From Bolinopsis microptera (taxonomy: Eukaryota > Ctenophora > Tentaculata > Lobata > Bolinopsidae): a DNA stretch of 64,000 bases. A program made the translations under genes and the position numbers. The notes under the pieces are model-generated. The model was not told the origin of the DNA and made no database searches. It saw only the letters and a list, made by a program, of their open reading frames with translations. Shown here piece by piece: positions 34,794 to 45,846 of this stretch. The DNA is taken from NCBI RefSeq assembly GCF_026151205.1, contig NC_087074.1:18613240-18677239 (forward strand), given 5' to 3'. The first letter of the stretch is position 1; each line of letters starts with the position of its first letter.

Positions 34794-35846
34794 TTATACA
34801 GGTGTACAAAGTAAAAATTTACACCTCCTCTTTTTACGTGTAGCCTTCAAAGGCTGACCACCATGACCATTTGCTCTCAACGTACTAGCATTGCTCTTGA
34901 GAGTCCCTGTATTATTTCTCTTGCTCGCATTACTGCTCAGAGTGTTCAGGTCATACCGTGTATTCTGACTTAACAAAGTGCTAAATTTAGGGTTTATAGT
35001 ACCCATAGAAGGTACCTGATTATATACCTCCCTGCGATGCGGGAGAGAAAACATGGTGTAGTTACTGGCTTTCTCAGAAGAGCTGAACGATTGTGAATAT
35101 CTTGACACAGAGCTACATACTGAAGGAGTGTGAGAGAGTGTGTTCCGGGGAACAACCGATGACATTTCACTCTGAGTATCTGTTATATTCCTCCTACCAA
35201 AGAAGTTGTGTAGTATCTCAGGTGGATATTCTTTCTTGAGGATATCATCCATTGGAGTGCTGGTGTTGTTGGTGTTGTTGAGAGGGGGAGACATTGGTCT
35301 TACGGGTGTTAGATCAGGCTCAGGGTTACAAGTCTCAAATCTAGGCTCACTGAACACTCTACTCTCCAAAGTCATTGGAACTTTATTCTGTACATGAGAC
35401 CTTATGTCTCCCTCTGAAGTATGAAAACTGGATGCTCTGTTGAGTTGTGGTCTGACCTCTGCTATCCTTTTTTCAAGTCTATCCACTGTTTCAATGTTGA
35501 ATTCCCCAAGCAACTTGTCAAGTTCGTCTAATGCAGCTGATTGGTGTGGGGTGGACTTTGCACTTTCAGCCCAGCCAAGCAGTTCATCCAACTCCAGTAG
35601 ATTCAGCGAGTTACAACTTGGGTTCGCTGAAACGATTTTAATTTTAGATGAAAACATGAAGCCAATAATTGGACTGCTTGAATATATTTTAGGTTCAAGT
35701 AAGAGGTAAAATACTTCTAAAAAGTTCACATTGCTAAACTAATTAGATACGATTAAGATACCTGCATTCAGTATTGCAGATGCTCGGTTACTCAATTGTC
35801 CATTCATGAATGCAGAAGGAGGAGGATACAGTGTTGAGGATCCCAT
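34794..35846 (-). CDS. LD-motif-containing, Ser/Asn-rich protein (305 aa)
   Basis: Two exons: 35762-35846 (28 codons plus one base, start MGSSTLYPPPSAFMNGQLSN) and 34794-35626, joined in phase 1 across a 135-bp GT...AG intron. Residues about 38-52 (LLELDELLGWAESAK) and about 59-74 (AALDELDKLLGEFN) match the LDxLLxxL helix of paxillin-family LD motifs, which bind FAK, vinculin and parvin. A short coiled-coil-like helix follows (VDRLEKRIAEVRP). The rest is low-complexity Ser/Thr/Asn/Pro-rich sequence, ending in a basic KKRRCKFLLC tail that could be a nuclear or membrane-association signal. No LIM domains are present, so this is not a full paxillin. It may be an adhesion or cytoskeletal adaptor; function is inference. 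Reading exon 2 back through the acceptor extends the frame, but the spliced start is cleaner. Confidence 0.6.
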
Positions 35847-36789
35847 AACTCATATCATATTTCTAAATGATTATACATTACAAACAAGAACATGCACCCA
35901 AAAGAGTTACGATTATAAACATCTTTCTTTTTAAACTTTGAAGAAAGTCAATTTTTGTGCAACCCTGTATGGACAAGCTAATAGGACAGGTGAAAGATAA
36001 AAATAAGTGAATATCATTAAAAGAAACATGGTGCTAATGCTAAGGTCAAAAGAGTAATTTGTATTATGAAAACAACTGGTAGACACCCCTTAGTCAAGCT
36101 CAAGAAATGATTCAGAACAGTTTTATTGTCTTGAAAGAAATTGTACACCCCTGGTAAATTTTTTCTGTTAAAGAATATCACAACCTACAAAAGAAATTAG
36201 GGGTATATCAGTGGTGTAACGTTTCATGGTGCACCATGGCCATAAAGTAATAGTCAAGAAAACAACAATTTCAAGAATGCTTATGACAGTGGGGACCATC
36301 AGACCGTGCCACATATGGTCTGATGCAGATGGTCGCTGGGACTCCCCAGACAAGGTAAAGAAAACTTCAATCTCACAATTGACCATTGATCCTGTGGCGC
36401 AGTACGCAAAGGCCCACTGTTTTTTTTATTAAATACTTTTCAAATTTTACAGAGTACAGCAATAGATGAATATAAAATAGGATCGTTCAAAATATCGCCC
36501 CCATCTGTAAAATATGATGGGCACCCAAACACGGTAAACACATAGTGAACTATGTCCGCAGTAACTTGGACCCATTACATCGAATTAATCTAAATCCAAA
36601 AATTTATGAAAAACTATTTAATAACAAACAAATCCATTTAATAACAAACAAATCCATGGTGAATAACTGTGGATATAGAGTCAAAATTTGTATTTCAATA
36701 CGTCAAATTCCAGATACATTAGATACAGGTCTGAAATGGTCATTAATGTGTGAAAAGGTGTGCGGGTGAAGTGTGATATGATGTTGAAA
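35847..36789. other. Intergenic sequence upstream of the LD-motif gene
   Basis: AT-rich with no recognised gene. Positions about 36210-36420 are bounded by CAGTGG...CCACTG, but without a matching target duplication, so it is not called as an element. Confidence 0.35.
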
Positions 36790-37290
36790 GTATAGGAAGG
36801 TAGATACAAAAATTAATAAAACAAAAATAATAATAATATGGGGAGCAAAGAGACTAGGCTAGACTGTTGTTTCACTATCCAATAAACATTTCCATAGATG
36901 CTTAGTGACCTCAGCTTTGAAAAGACTAGTAGACACAATCTGTCTTACCTGTAAAGGGAGTCCATTCCACAGTATATGGGTTCTGTAGAAAAATGATTTT
37001 GCCAGTGGGCTATTTGAGGTACATGTGGTGTGTGAATTCTGACTTAACTTAGGTAAAATTGATGACACAATAGACAGGTGAAATTTTGTCCAGCTTGCTA
37101 ATTTTTTGCTCGCTTCTCTCACATAAGCAAAAAGCTTGAAAAAAGCAACACGCATAGGGAATGGTTTGCCAGGTAAAATACTATTTTGAGGGAACGTCAT
37201 TTTTACGAGGCGAACATTTTGCAAAAACCGGGAGTCTCTTATATTTCTTTTTAAATGTTCATGTTTTCCGTAAAAACAGCAGCTACTGTT
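36790..37290 (-). pseudogene. 3' end of a LINE (non-LTR retrotransposon), 5'-truncated
   Basis: On the minus strand an open frame of about 140 codons ends at 36859. Its C-terminal part contains SFFYRTHILWNGLPLQVRQI and, a few residues later, SLFKAEVTKHLW, the typical end of LINE reverse-transcriptase polyproteins (S-F-F-x-R-T...W-N-x-L-P...F-K-x-x-L/V). The frame is closed by a stop upstream of about 37300, so only the tail of the element is present. Downstream lies a short (ATT)n-rich tail at about 36800-36840 (taataataataat on the plus strand), consistent with a LINE 3' end. Not functional. Confidence 0.65.
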
Positions 37291-37918
37291 AATATAAGGA
37301 TCTTATGTGATAACAAAGGTGTACATAAACTCAGAATTAACCGATTAATACAGGGGAGGCCAAAAGTCAATGTACGGTACCTACGTTGGATGCCACCGCC
37401 ATGATTCATATTTGAGCCTTATACAATTTGGCTCGATCAAATTGTTCAAAATATCGTTCAACAAAAATGAACATAAATAATCTTTGAGTTGACATATTCC
37501 TCGAATGAGTGGTGATAGTGAGTAACACCAGAAAGAATTATTTCAATCAGGCACTCAGTGACTGAGCTATAAAGGCCAACGTACGTATGTATACTAACTT
37601 TTGGCCCTCGATGTATTTTTTACGCTGATTTCGAATAAGACCTATTACATAATTCAATAACTCCAATATCATAGGAAATCGTACCCCATAAAAACAATTA
37701 CATAATTAGCATTACATAAATAGCATGAAATTATTTTTACCAGTTATGAGCAAATAACAATTTTTGTCAAACGCGCGCACGTGACAGGCTTGTTAAACGA
37801 TAATTAAGCTGTTTATGCTTTAGGATTCGAGTTAGTTTTGGTTTTAAAGTAATCGTGAAGATAATATATAAAGATTTGAAGTACAACTTTTTGCATGCCT
37901 AGATCTTAATTTTAAATT

Positions 37919-38020
37919 GCTCTGACCAGAGCCCTCTCACTTGCAGTTAATTGCGCGCGACCGCCGAACGCGCGTCACGCAGCACGCGTAGACACATGGG
38001 CACATGACATGGCTATGTGA
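37919..38020 (-). repeat. Dispersed GC-rich repeat, copy B
   Basis: Inverted copy of 1231-1330: it runs from gaccagagccctctcacttg through gcgcgcgaccgccgaacgcg to catggctatgtg, with an extra cacatgggcacatgac step. Confidence 0.75.
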
Positions 38021-38233
38021 AAACTTTAAATAGCTTACCATTAAATCAAAATCAGCATTAATTACAAAAGGGCCATATTATTTACAAAGGGGCCATATTA
38101 AAACGTTCGCCAAAATCGCAAATTTTCAGACCACCCCTTAACGGCTTTTACTAATTCGCTCGCCCAAAAATTCCACGTGACTTTGGTTTTTATGGTTTTG
38201 CAGCCGTACAAAACGGTTTTACATAAACCGTAA

Positions 38234-38320
38234 TCCCAACCCTAACCCTAACCACAACCCCGAAGCTATCCATAACCCTTACCACAACCCTAACCCTAAC
38301 CCGAGCCCTAAGCCCCTAAA
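38234..38320. repeat. Degenerate telomere-like CCCTAA repeats
   Basis: A stretch rich in ccctaaccctaacc units with variants (aaccacaacccc, ataacccttacc). Intact CCCTAA steps occur in two clusters. It reads as an interstitial, decayed TTAGGG-type telomeric tract. Confidence 0.75.
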
Positions 38321-38639
38321 CAATCGAATTCATGTTTTACTAGCCTGTCACGTGACCAAAACGGTTTTTTGCCCATAACTCTCTAGGAAAGCATTTTTAC
38401 CCTACGTCATGGGGGGTTATTCGGAATCAGCGTCCAAAAATACATCAATTTGGATCAATTTCATACCCAAAGGGCCTTTTCACAAGAATATTCTAAAAAT
38501 TTGGGCGAGCGATTTAGTAGGAGCGCCCCTTAACGGGTGATACTCGTAAAATATTTGTTCCAAATATTGGACAGTTGACGAGTCCAACTCGGCGCGCGCG
38601 TCCTGGTAGGTTGTAAAACTACAAACCACCCCCTGATCC

Positions 38640-38752
38640 CTTGTCATACGTTGTATGACCCGCCGCGCACGAGTGCTCGTAGAAACTCTACAGCATAGTG
38701 AAACTCTACAGCATAGTGAAACGACCGTGGGGGTCACAACGTGATACAACCC
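38640..38752. repeat. Third copy of the TCATACGTTGTATGA repeat
   Basis: Same head (cttgtcatacgttgtatgac) and tail (cgaccgtgggggtcac, acgtgatacaac) as 2068-2290, with an internal duplication of gaaactctacagcatagt. Confidence 0.8.
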
Positions 38753-38754
38753 TT

Positions 38755-39440
38755 CCCTTTGTCCGGGTGTCCGAATTTTCTAAAACCACCCCTCCCCCGG
38801 ACGTCCGGTTTTTCGGTTACTCTTGAGATCAGAGTACATATTTGATTGACGACGTCAATCCTTCCAGATCGTTGCCCTGCGAACTAACAGAGCAACGATC
38901 TAGTCGATGTGAAGTAAGAATGATAGTTTGCGCGGCGCGTCGAAGTTCTCCAAAGTACAAATAAACCAATTCAAATTCATTGTTAATTGCTCTAACCATG
39001 AGAGCCCTTTCGCTTGCAGTAGCGCGCGACCGCTGAAGGCGGCATTCTACTCGTGAAACAAGCGCGTCACGCAGTACGCGTATACACATGGCTATGTAAA
39101 CATTGTTAATAAAATGTGTAGTTACTTAAAATACGCAATAATCAATAATACATTGATTTAGTGTTGAACAAGTTTAGCACAGTTACATTTAAGTACATTT
39201 AAGTTCGCTTTCAAAATATTACAGGGATCTAAACTTACATGTTACAGAGTAATTACAAATTAGTGTCAAAGAGTTGAAATAAATTGGTTTTTTCGTTTAT
39301 ACTTCTGCCAAAGTTTCCGGACGTCCGGATTTTCAGAAACGATCCCCCTCCCCGGATTTGTCCGAAATTCCAAAACCACCCCTCCCTTGTCCCTATTTGC
39401 TGGACGTACGTACGTCCTAAGTACAAAGTAGATGGCCCCA
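38755..39440. mobile_element. Split copy of the GTCCGG TIR element, interrupted by a second repeat
   Basis: The left part (38757-38840, tgtccgggtgtccgaatttt...cggacgtccgg) and the right part (about 39200-39440, aacttacat...agtgtcaaagagttgaaata...ccggacgtccggatttt...cctaagtac..agtagatggcccc) match in order the halves of the element at 40656-41033. The intervening 350 bp carries copy C of the dispersed GC-rich repeat. This indicates insertion of one repeat into another. Confidence 0.6.
38865..39105 (-). repeat. Dispersed GC-rich repeat, copy C (extended)
   Basis: Positions 38990-39100 match 1231-1330 in inverted orientation. The extension (38865-38990) contains the inverted pair GATCGTTGC...GCAACGATC around 38868-38900 and the gaagtaagaatgatagtttg block shared with 265-300. 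Confidence 0.7.
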
Positions 39441-39741
39441 AATTTACACAGAATGCAGAACGGTCGCAATCTCATCGCGCCCCGGCCGAGGCAACTGCTA
39501 GTGCTACGAAGTAGCGCGGCGCGTTAGTCCATTAACAATGGAAAAGGTTATGGTCGGGATTGGGACTTCTGTAAAACAATTTTGTTCGGCTGCAAAACCG
39601 TAACAACCCAAGATACGTGATAATTTTTGGGCCATTTAGTAAGAGCCATGTTCAACAGTAGTTACAAAATAAAATGATTTTAGCTTTCAGTGGAATTACA
39701 AAATAATATCAACAACAAACAATAGTGCCATAATCTCTCAA

Positions 39742-40272
39742 TCAAGTTGAAGATGTGGTTTGTACAAGAAAGTTGTTATAAGAAATCGGCAGGGGTCTGC
39801 AGATATTAGACAAGGACAACCCCTGACTCCCTTTAGTCCGGGACCACGCTATGTTTTGTTCACGTTTGGAGTTCAGTGAAACACCATTTCTCCGGGGCTC
39901 CGCACTAAAAGACCGATTGTTAGTGCCCAGTTCTGAGGTAGTCCTGGTGCGGGTGGTGAAACTTTCTGATCTACGTCGCACTGAAGACCGGGCTCTTAGC
40001 GGCTCCTGAAACTTGGCCGAATTGGCCCTCTTAGTTTTACGATTAGACTCTACAGGAGGCCCTTTGTTTGTTTTTGCTGGAGCTGTTCGAATGATCATGA
40101 ATCGCTGATTCTGAGCAGATTTTTTTGTTTTACGCTCCTCTGTTCGGTGGGATGTAACGGGCTCTGTTGCAGGAACAGCACTGACAGTTACAGCTGCTGT
40201 TCTGGGCTTGGCGCTTATTGCACCTCGAGTAGTGTCGCCAGTAGTTGCTTGAGCTTTTGTTCTCAAACCCCT
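39742..40272 (-). CDS. Possible terminal exon of a basic, disordered protein
   Basis: About 177 codons open on the minus strand, downstream of a plausible acceptor (attccgacag, exon starting near 40272), ending in NNFLVQTTSST. The translation is rich in Arg, Lys, Ser and Thr (RARSSVRRRSESFTTRTRTT) and lacks cysteines and hydrophobic segments, like an intrinsically disordered nucleic-acid- or microtubule-binding tail. No matching 5' exon was found; the sequence on its 5' side is a tandem array. It could be a real terminal exon, a small gene starting at an internal ATG, or a chance frame. Confidence 0.3.
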   Translation of the reverse strand, partial: RGLRTKAQATTGDTTRGAISAKPRTAAVTVSAVPATEPVTSHRTEERKTKKSAQNQRFMIIRTAPAKTNKGPPVESNRKTKRANSAKFQEPLRARSSVRRRSESFTTRTRTTSELGTNNRSFSAEPRRNGVSLNSKREQNIAWSRTKGSQGLSLSNICRPLPISYNNFLVQTTSST

Positions 40273-40324
40273 GTCGGAATTTCGCAGATGAGTTATGTAA
40301 AAACTACATCGGAAAGAATGGTAA

Positions 40325-40560
40325 GAGCTTTCAGTGTTGTAACAGAAAGTGAAAGTGAAATTAAAACAGCTCACTTTAATATGGTAGGATGTATGAGCCC
40401 AATAGATGCTGTAATAACAGAAAGAGAAAGTGAAAGTGACACAGCTCACACTAACAATGTAGGATAGATGGGCTCAGTAGGAGCTGTTATAACAGAAAGT
40501 GAAAGTGAAAGTTAAACACATCACACTAACATGGTAGGATGTAGGAGCCCAATAGGAGCG
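40325..40560. repeat. 75-bp tandem array with GAAAGTGAAAGT (ISRE-like) cores
   Basis: Three copies with a 75-bp period. Each has a core beginning at 40345, 40420 and 40495: GAAAGTGAAAGTGAAA, GAAAGAGAAAGTGAAAGTGA and GAAAGTGAAAGTGAAAGTTA. The cores match the GAAANN repeat recognised by IRF-family factors. The rest of the unit (cagctcac.ttaa.atggtaggatgtatgagcccaatag) is less conserved. Confidence 0.85.
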
Positions 40561-40655
40561 GATTTAACTCTGCATGTCAAAAGCTGGGTCAGGTATTTAC
40601 TGTTCCGTCTGATATTCTCTGCTAGCAATATATTGCCTGGATCTGGAGTTATCGG

Positions 40656-41033
40656 TGTAAGGGGCCATCTACTTAGGAGGTCCGCCGACCACCACCCTCC
40701 CCCTGTCCGGGTGTGTCCGAATTTTCAAAACCACCCCCCCCCCCTCCCCCGGACATCCGGATCTCCAGCTACTTTTAAGAGTACGAATAAAACTCGGCTC
40801 TCATAAGCTGCTCTGGGAATCGAATTCTCGTTCAAAATACAGGGATCTAAACTTACAAAGTAATTAGTGTCAAAGAGTTGAAATAAATGGGACTTTTTCG
40901 TTAATTCTGCCAAAATTTCCGGACGTCCGGATTAATTTCAGAAACCACCCCCCCCCCTTGTTCGGATTTGTCCGAAATTTCAAAACCACCCCCACCCTAT
41001 TTGCCGGACGTCCTAAGTAGATGGCCGCTTACA
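40656..41033. mobile_element. TIR element, 378 bp, ends TGTAAG.GGCCATCTACTTA
   Basis: Left end 40656-40684 and right end about 41005-41033 are inverted copies with two mismatches; a 16-bp core GGCCATCTACTTAGGA is perfect (40663-40678 and 41011-41026). Internally there are two sets of gtccgaattt...ccacccc...cggacgtccgg blocks facing each other. No coding capacity and no clear target duplication. Confidence 0.7.
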
Positions 41034-41245
41034 AATGTTAAAATGATATTTACATGACGCTATAAGTAGACAATAATTAACTAATGAGGTAATTACTCCA
41101 TTAAACAACTATTATAATTACCCGAGTAAAAAGAGTTTCTGACTGGACTAGGGAGACTGCTAACACTGCAGTGAACAGTTCGAGGATCTCCATCAAAAGA
41201 GTCCAACCTTAGTTCCAGAGCACTCTGGGGTTATCATGTATTATT

Positions 41246-41625
41246 ATACATTATAGTCAAATAAGAGGCTGAATAATCAAATAAGCAGCTTATTATATCT
41301 TTATGATAGTCAAATAAGAGGCTGAATAATCAAATAAGCAGCTTATTATATCTTTATGATACATAGTCAAATCAGTGGCTTATTATATCTTTATGATACA
41401 TAGTCAAATAAGTGGCTGAATAATCGAATAAGCAGCTTATTATATCTTTATGATACATAGTCAAATAAGTGGCTGAATAATCAAATAAGCAGCTTATTAT
41501 ATCTTTATGATACATAGTCAAATAAGTGGCTGAATAATCAAATAAACAGTTTATTATATCTTTATGATACATAGTCAAATAAGTGGCTGAATAACCATAT
41601 AAGCAGCTTATTATATCTTTTTTTA
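41246..41625. repeat. 57-bp tandem repeat
   Basis: Six to seven copies of a unit like tagtcaaataagtggctgaa, then taatcaaataagcagcttat and tatatctttatgataca, with one short copy (37 bp) and small substitutions. Confidence 0.95.
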
Positions 41626-42403
41626 ATGGATCAGGACTTACAGTTAGTTACTTAGTTAGAAGTTGCTAAAATTCATAAATATTTAAAGATGTAAGAACAT
41701 AGTAAACATTTTGGCTAAATTTATGGTATAATTAATGATTAATAGTTACTCATCGCACTACTTAAAACCCAATTAGTCAGATTTAGTCACCTGTATCTGA
41801 TAGTGAGTGATTATACTAGTGTCGGTAGTTCTGAGGTTTATAGCATCTTGTAGTTTGGGAAGGTTGGGTCCTGACATGTTCAGTTACTTGCCTCCTGGAT
41901 TAGCAAGAATGTGGAGTTATGTGATTATAACCAGTGTCAGCTAAAGAATGTGAGATGGATTCTTAAGAAGCAATAATCGCATGAGTCATCGCATATTTAC
42001 TTATTTACCAACACCAAAATATCAAATAAGTGATAATATGCTATTCAAGAGACCAATTAAATGGATTGTCATTAGTATAAGAAAACAGCATACTATACGA
42101 GTTGAATAGTTTTGTATAAAACTAGCTACAGTAGTCCGTATCATCATACAAACATCAGATAACAAACATGAACAATATGATTGGATTGCCAAACTTGCAC
42201 AACCCCCGAATTATGTGTAATCTATAACAATGCTGGTACAGGTGTTATGCAACATATTGTTATTAATTAAGATGGAATGTGATAATTAACGAACATTTTA
42301 AGTTAGTTCTAATCATAAAGTTACTACGAGAGATACTGAGTATGAATCAAATTACTGTTAGGGTTGGGTCATGTCACAAGATCATGTGAATAATAAATCC
42401 GTT
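41626..42403. other. AT-rich sequence, no feature seen
   Basis: No gene, transposon end or repeat array is recognised here. Confidence 0.35.
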
Positions 42404-42680
42404 CAAATTAAAGCTAGTCTAAATTGATGTACCGAGCAATAATAACGATAAAGTAACGTTAAAATTGAAGTTAGCCTAAATTATTGACTTGTTTTGTGTA
42501 ATTATAACAATAAACTGGCATTCAAATTGAAGCTGTCCTAAATTGTGCAATGTGTTTCGTGAAATAGCAATAAACTATCCCTCAAATTGAAGCTCGCCTA
42601 AATTATACAGTGTCAAGTGTGTTTCGTGAAATAGCGATAAACTATCCCTCAAATTGAAGCTCGCCTAAATTATGTAGTGT
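42404..42680. repeat. Degenerate 60-70-bp tandem repeat
   Basis: Four diverged copies built around caaattgaagctcgcctaaa and a following gtgtttcgtgaaatagcgat. The last two copies are nearly identical; the first two are decayed. Confidence 0.85.
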
Positions 42681-43878
42681 GTATTAACGATTAGTAGGAT
42701 TACCCTGCTTCTTAAGTTCACGACTCTGGATATGTTCTTTAGAATAACTGATGCTATAGTGTATAGGATGAGGACTTATAACGAAATAACACAGCCTGAA
42801 CTCTGCTGGACGTAAAACTAAATAATAGAGTATAGAGGTAGGTAAGCAGGAGTCCTATCCTTCAGAATACGTAACTCTCAATAGATCATGTAAGCTTCTA
42901 TTGAATCTCCAGGTCTTTTACTTGCATTATGCTGCAAACGAGTTTGCTAAAAGACTTAGCGATCTATGATTAGGGAAACCGGTGCCACAAAAACTGGTGC
43001 TACGGAAATTTAATTGCTGTGTTAAACAATTTCACGGTACGTTATAAGTCCGGAGAGAAGCTCACCGCCCAGCACGGAGCAGGACGGAGCAGGACGGTGC
43101 TTCTTATTAATAGTAATAAAATAATGAAAGTAAAAGCTAACATCTTCATGTTATCCAATTTACTGAAAAGATGGTGGTTTTTAATTTTAAACCGTTTTCA
43201 AGATCTTCAGAATATATGGACCAGATTTAACGGCACTGACACTCCTCCATTTCCTCTGTTTTTCATCCAATATAATGATCGATTTTGCCGTTTACCGCCG
43301 CATAAACGCGCATTTATTATTCACTTATGAGCGGAGTAAGCTGCGTGCGGAGGAGGCTGCTTGCGGAGTAGGTTGCCGAACAAGTGCCGTTTAATGGAGA
43401 TGACGCACGAGCGCTCCAATTATCATAATAATCCGTATATCCGGTGCTTACCAGGCATAGCACCGCCAATATCCGGCTACTCCTGCTAGCAAGCCGCTCA
43501 ATAATTTCCATAAACGGAATTGCGGGTGTTTATTTTTGAAGCGGAAATTCCCGATTTGACGCTTCAATTTTCATTCCCGATTGGTTAGCTGTGATGATTA
43601 AAGCACTGCCTCACCTCCAAAAAATGCAGGTCACACAGGTCGCGTGACTGGGAAGATTGCGGAGGTATAATAATAGAACAGGACCATTATGTGGCGGCAA
43701 ACCCGGTCACAGTGAGTCTTCAGTCTGCTTAGTGTTCTGTCGAACTGCGTCCTGCCTCCACCACCACCCGGCTTGGAGGTTTGAACTGGCAGCAGTTAAT
43801 GTAGACGTAGTGAGGTGTCCCATTATCACTATTATTACTATTAGTCTGAATGAGTTGCATGCATTTAGTCGAGGTTAG
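42681..43878. other. Gene-poor sequence
   Basis: Mixed composition with a moderately GC-rich part (43330-43760). The open frames at 43019-43330 (+) and 43317-43511 (-) have no recognisable features. A short gacggagcaggacgg duplication lies near 43080. Confidence 0.3.
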
Positions 43879-44075
43879 ACAAAACCGATAACTCATTAAA
43901 TATTGGTATGTAAACCATTCTAAATATTTCAAAACCGATAACTCATTAAATGTTGGTATGTAAACCATTCTAAATATTTCATTATTCCTGTACAGATCCT
44001 ACGATCCTATAATATTCCTAACCTTTCTAAATATTCATAAACAGATCCTACGATCCTATATTCCTAACCTTTCTT
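43879..44075. repeat. Two adjacent short duplications
   Basis: A 51-bp direct duplication (caaaaccgataactcattaa..., copies at about 43879-43929 and 43930-43980) differing at one base, followed by a second duplicated block (acagatcctacgatcctata..., about 43993-44070). Confidence 0.9.
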
Positions 44076-45121
44076 TGTACATATTACACTTTTATATTTC
44101 CAACAGTAACTGGTCAATGAAATGAACCTAAAAATATTATAACGCCAGTGACGGTTAAGGTTCTATGTACTAGTCTTCGCCAGACGATTCATTAATTATT
44201 CATTTGTGCAGGATTTTATTCTAAGATCGCTTATTCTAATTTTAAGATTGCTTATTTATTATTACACGATTCTTAATTATTAATAGATATTGGATTGTTT
44301 CTTCTTACACAGCTGCAGAATACACCATATCATCAGCTGCAAGGTACGTGCCCTATTAACAAGTTTGATCCGCGTGAGATTAAGACCACTACTGTGTAAA
44401 AGCAGACTATATGCAGTGTTAACGGTTAAATTTAATGCTTATACAATATACATAAATCAATATTCATTGAAGCTGGAAACTGTCGGAACTTATGAAACCC
44501 GCCTCACCACTTTGCAGGCTATCAATTTCGTACGGAAAATAATTGTGAATATCAATTAAAAAACAATCATTTTACTACACAAACCAACATTCCAAGAACC
44601 AACAAACAAGAACAATAAACGTTTCTCGAATAATGAAAACTGAAAAGCTCACAACATTTCAAACTTGATGACTAATCGACTTGTGATTGCAGCAGGCTAA
44701 TGAACACTCACAACCACTAACTCCGTTAGCAACTGTTCACCATGTAAACAGGTGAAACTAGAGCCCTAAATACTACTCCTCAACTACACAAGAACTAAGG
44801 GGTCTGACGGTGATTTGGGGGTAAAAAGCGGTCGTCTCCATCTGGTTAACACGCTGACAGTAGGCTAATACAATAAGGTAAACTACTTGCAATTAGGTTG
44901 CCCCTGACAACCAACTCTGACATGGCCATTATTTAATACAAATTGTACGTTAATACGGATTACGGGGGATACAGCAACCCTCGCGGGAATGGCAACACCA
45001 TCTTCAAGATACCCACAAATTAATAAAGTTGCACCTTAATAGATTAATAATGTAATACAGCGACATCATATTCAATTATTAACAGCTACATGAGGTAGAA
45101 ACTAGAAAGCACATGTTATGT
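44076..45121. other. AT-rich sequence, no feature seen
   Basis: The 89-codon open frame at 44290-44559 has no protein-like features. Nothing else stands out. Confidence 0.3.
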
Positions 45122-45350
45122 ATTGTGAGGCACTTAATGAGGCACTAAGTGAGGCACTAAGTGAGGCACTAAGTGAGGCACTAAGTGAGGCACTAAGTGA
45201 GGCACTATAAAGTAAGGCACTATAAAGTAATGCACTATAAAGTGAGGCACTAAGTGAGGCACTATAAAGTGAGGCACTAAGTGAGGCACTATAAAGTGAG
45301 GCACTAAGTGAGGCACTAAGTGAGGCACTAAGAGAGGTACTAAGTAATGG
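45122..45350. repeat. 12/15-bp tandem array (gaggcactaagt)
   Basis: About 18 units mixing the 12-mer gaggcactaagt with the 15-mer gaggcactataaagt. Minus-strand open frames (Ser-Ala-Leu repeats) are by-products. Confidence 0.95.
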
Positions 45351-45846
45351 AACGAAGCATAACACTGCACATTGAGATATTTCAACACAATTCAAAACAT
45401 CTGACTAAATATGCAGCTTGATCAAATATACAATATAATCCATTTCGTTGTGATCGCTCATTACATTTATTGGACAATTCAATCAGCCACATTCGCACAA
45501 CTCAATTACGAAGAACAATGTTAAACTGCCCATACCCCAATATCAACCAATTCGGAGAGGGGGATGTTACTGAGGCAACACTGAACACTAAAAACTTCAA
45601 AACAGGGGGACATCGTAATCCCTCCATTCTTTTGAGCATGAATGGGGAATTGATTTTATCAATCACCTATTGTAAAGTACAGGTACAAATATTTAAACCT
45701 ACTTTGTAACATACTTATGATTTGTGATAGGTTACACCTCCCTTCAGTATAATACAAGAGGCAAACATTAACAGTTTAGTGAACATAGTACAGAAGTGAA
45801 CAAAATTTTAGTTGACTCAATCTTAGAAAGTTAAAATAGTGTTTGA

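Noticed and set aside
36205-36425. CAGTGG...CCACTG segment as another hAT element
   Set aside because: Only six terminal bases match and no 8-bp duplication flanks it.
43019-43511. Overlapping 103- and 64-codon frames in a GC-richer patch
   Set aside because: No domain, signal peptide or splice context; lengths compatible with chance.
45102-45395. Minus-strand Ser-Ala-Leu repeat frames
   Set aside because: By-product of the 12/15-bp tandem array; no start context or flanking coding sequence.
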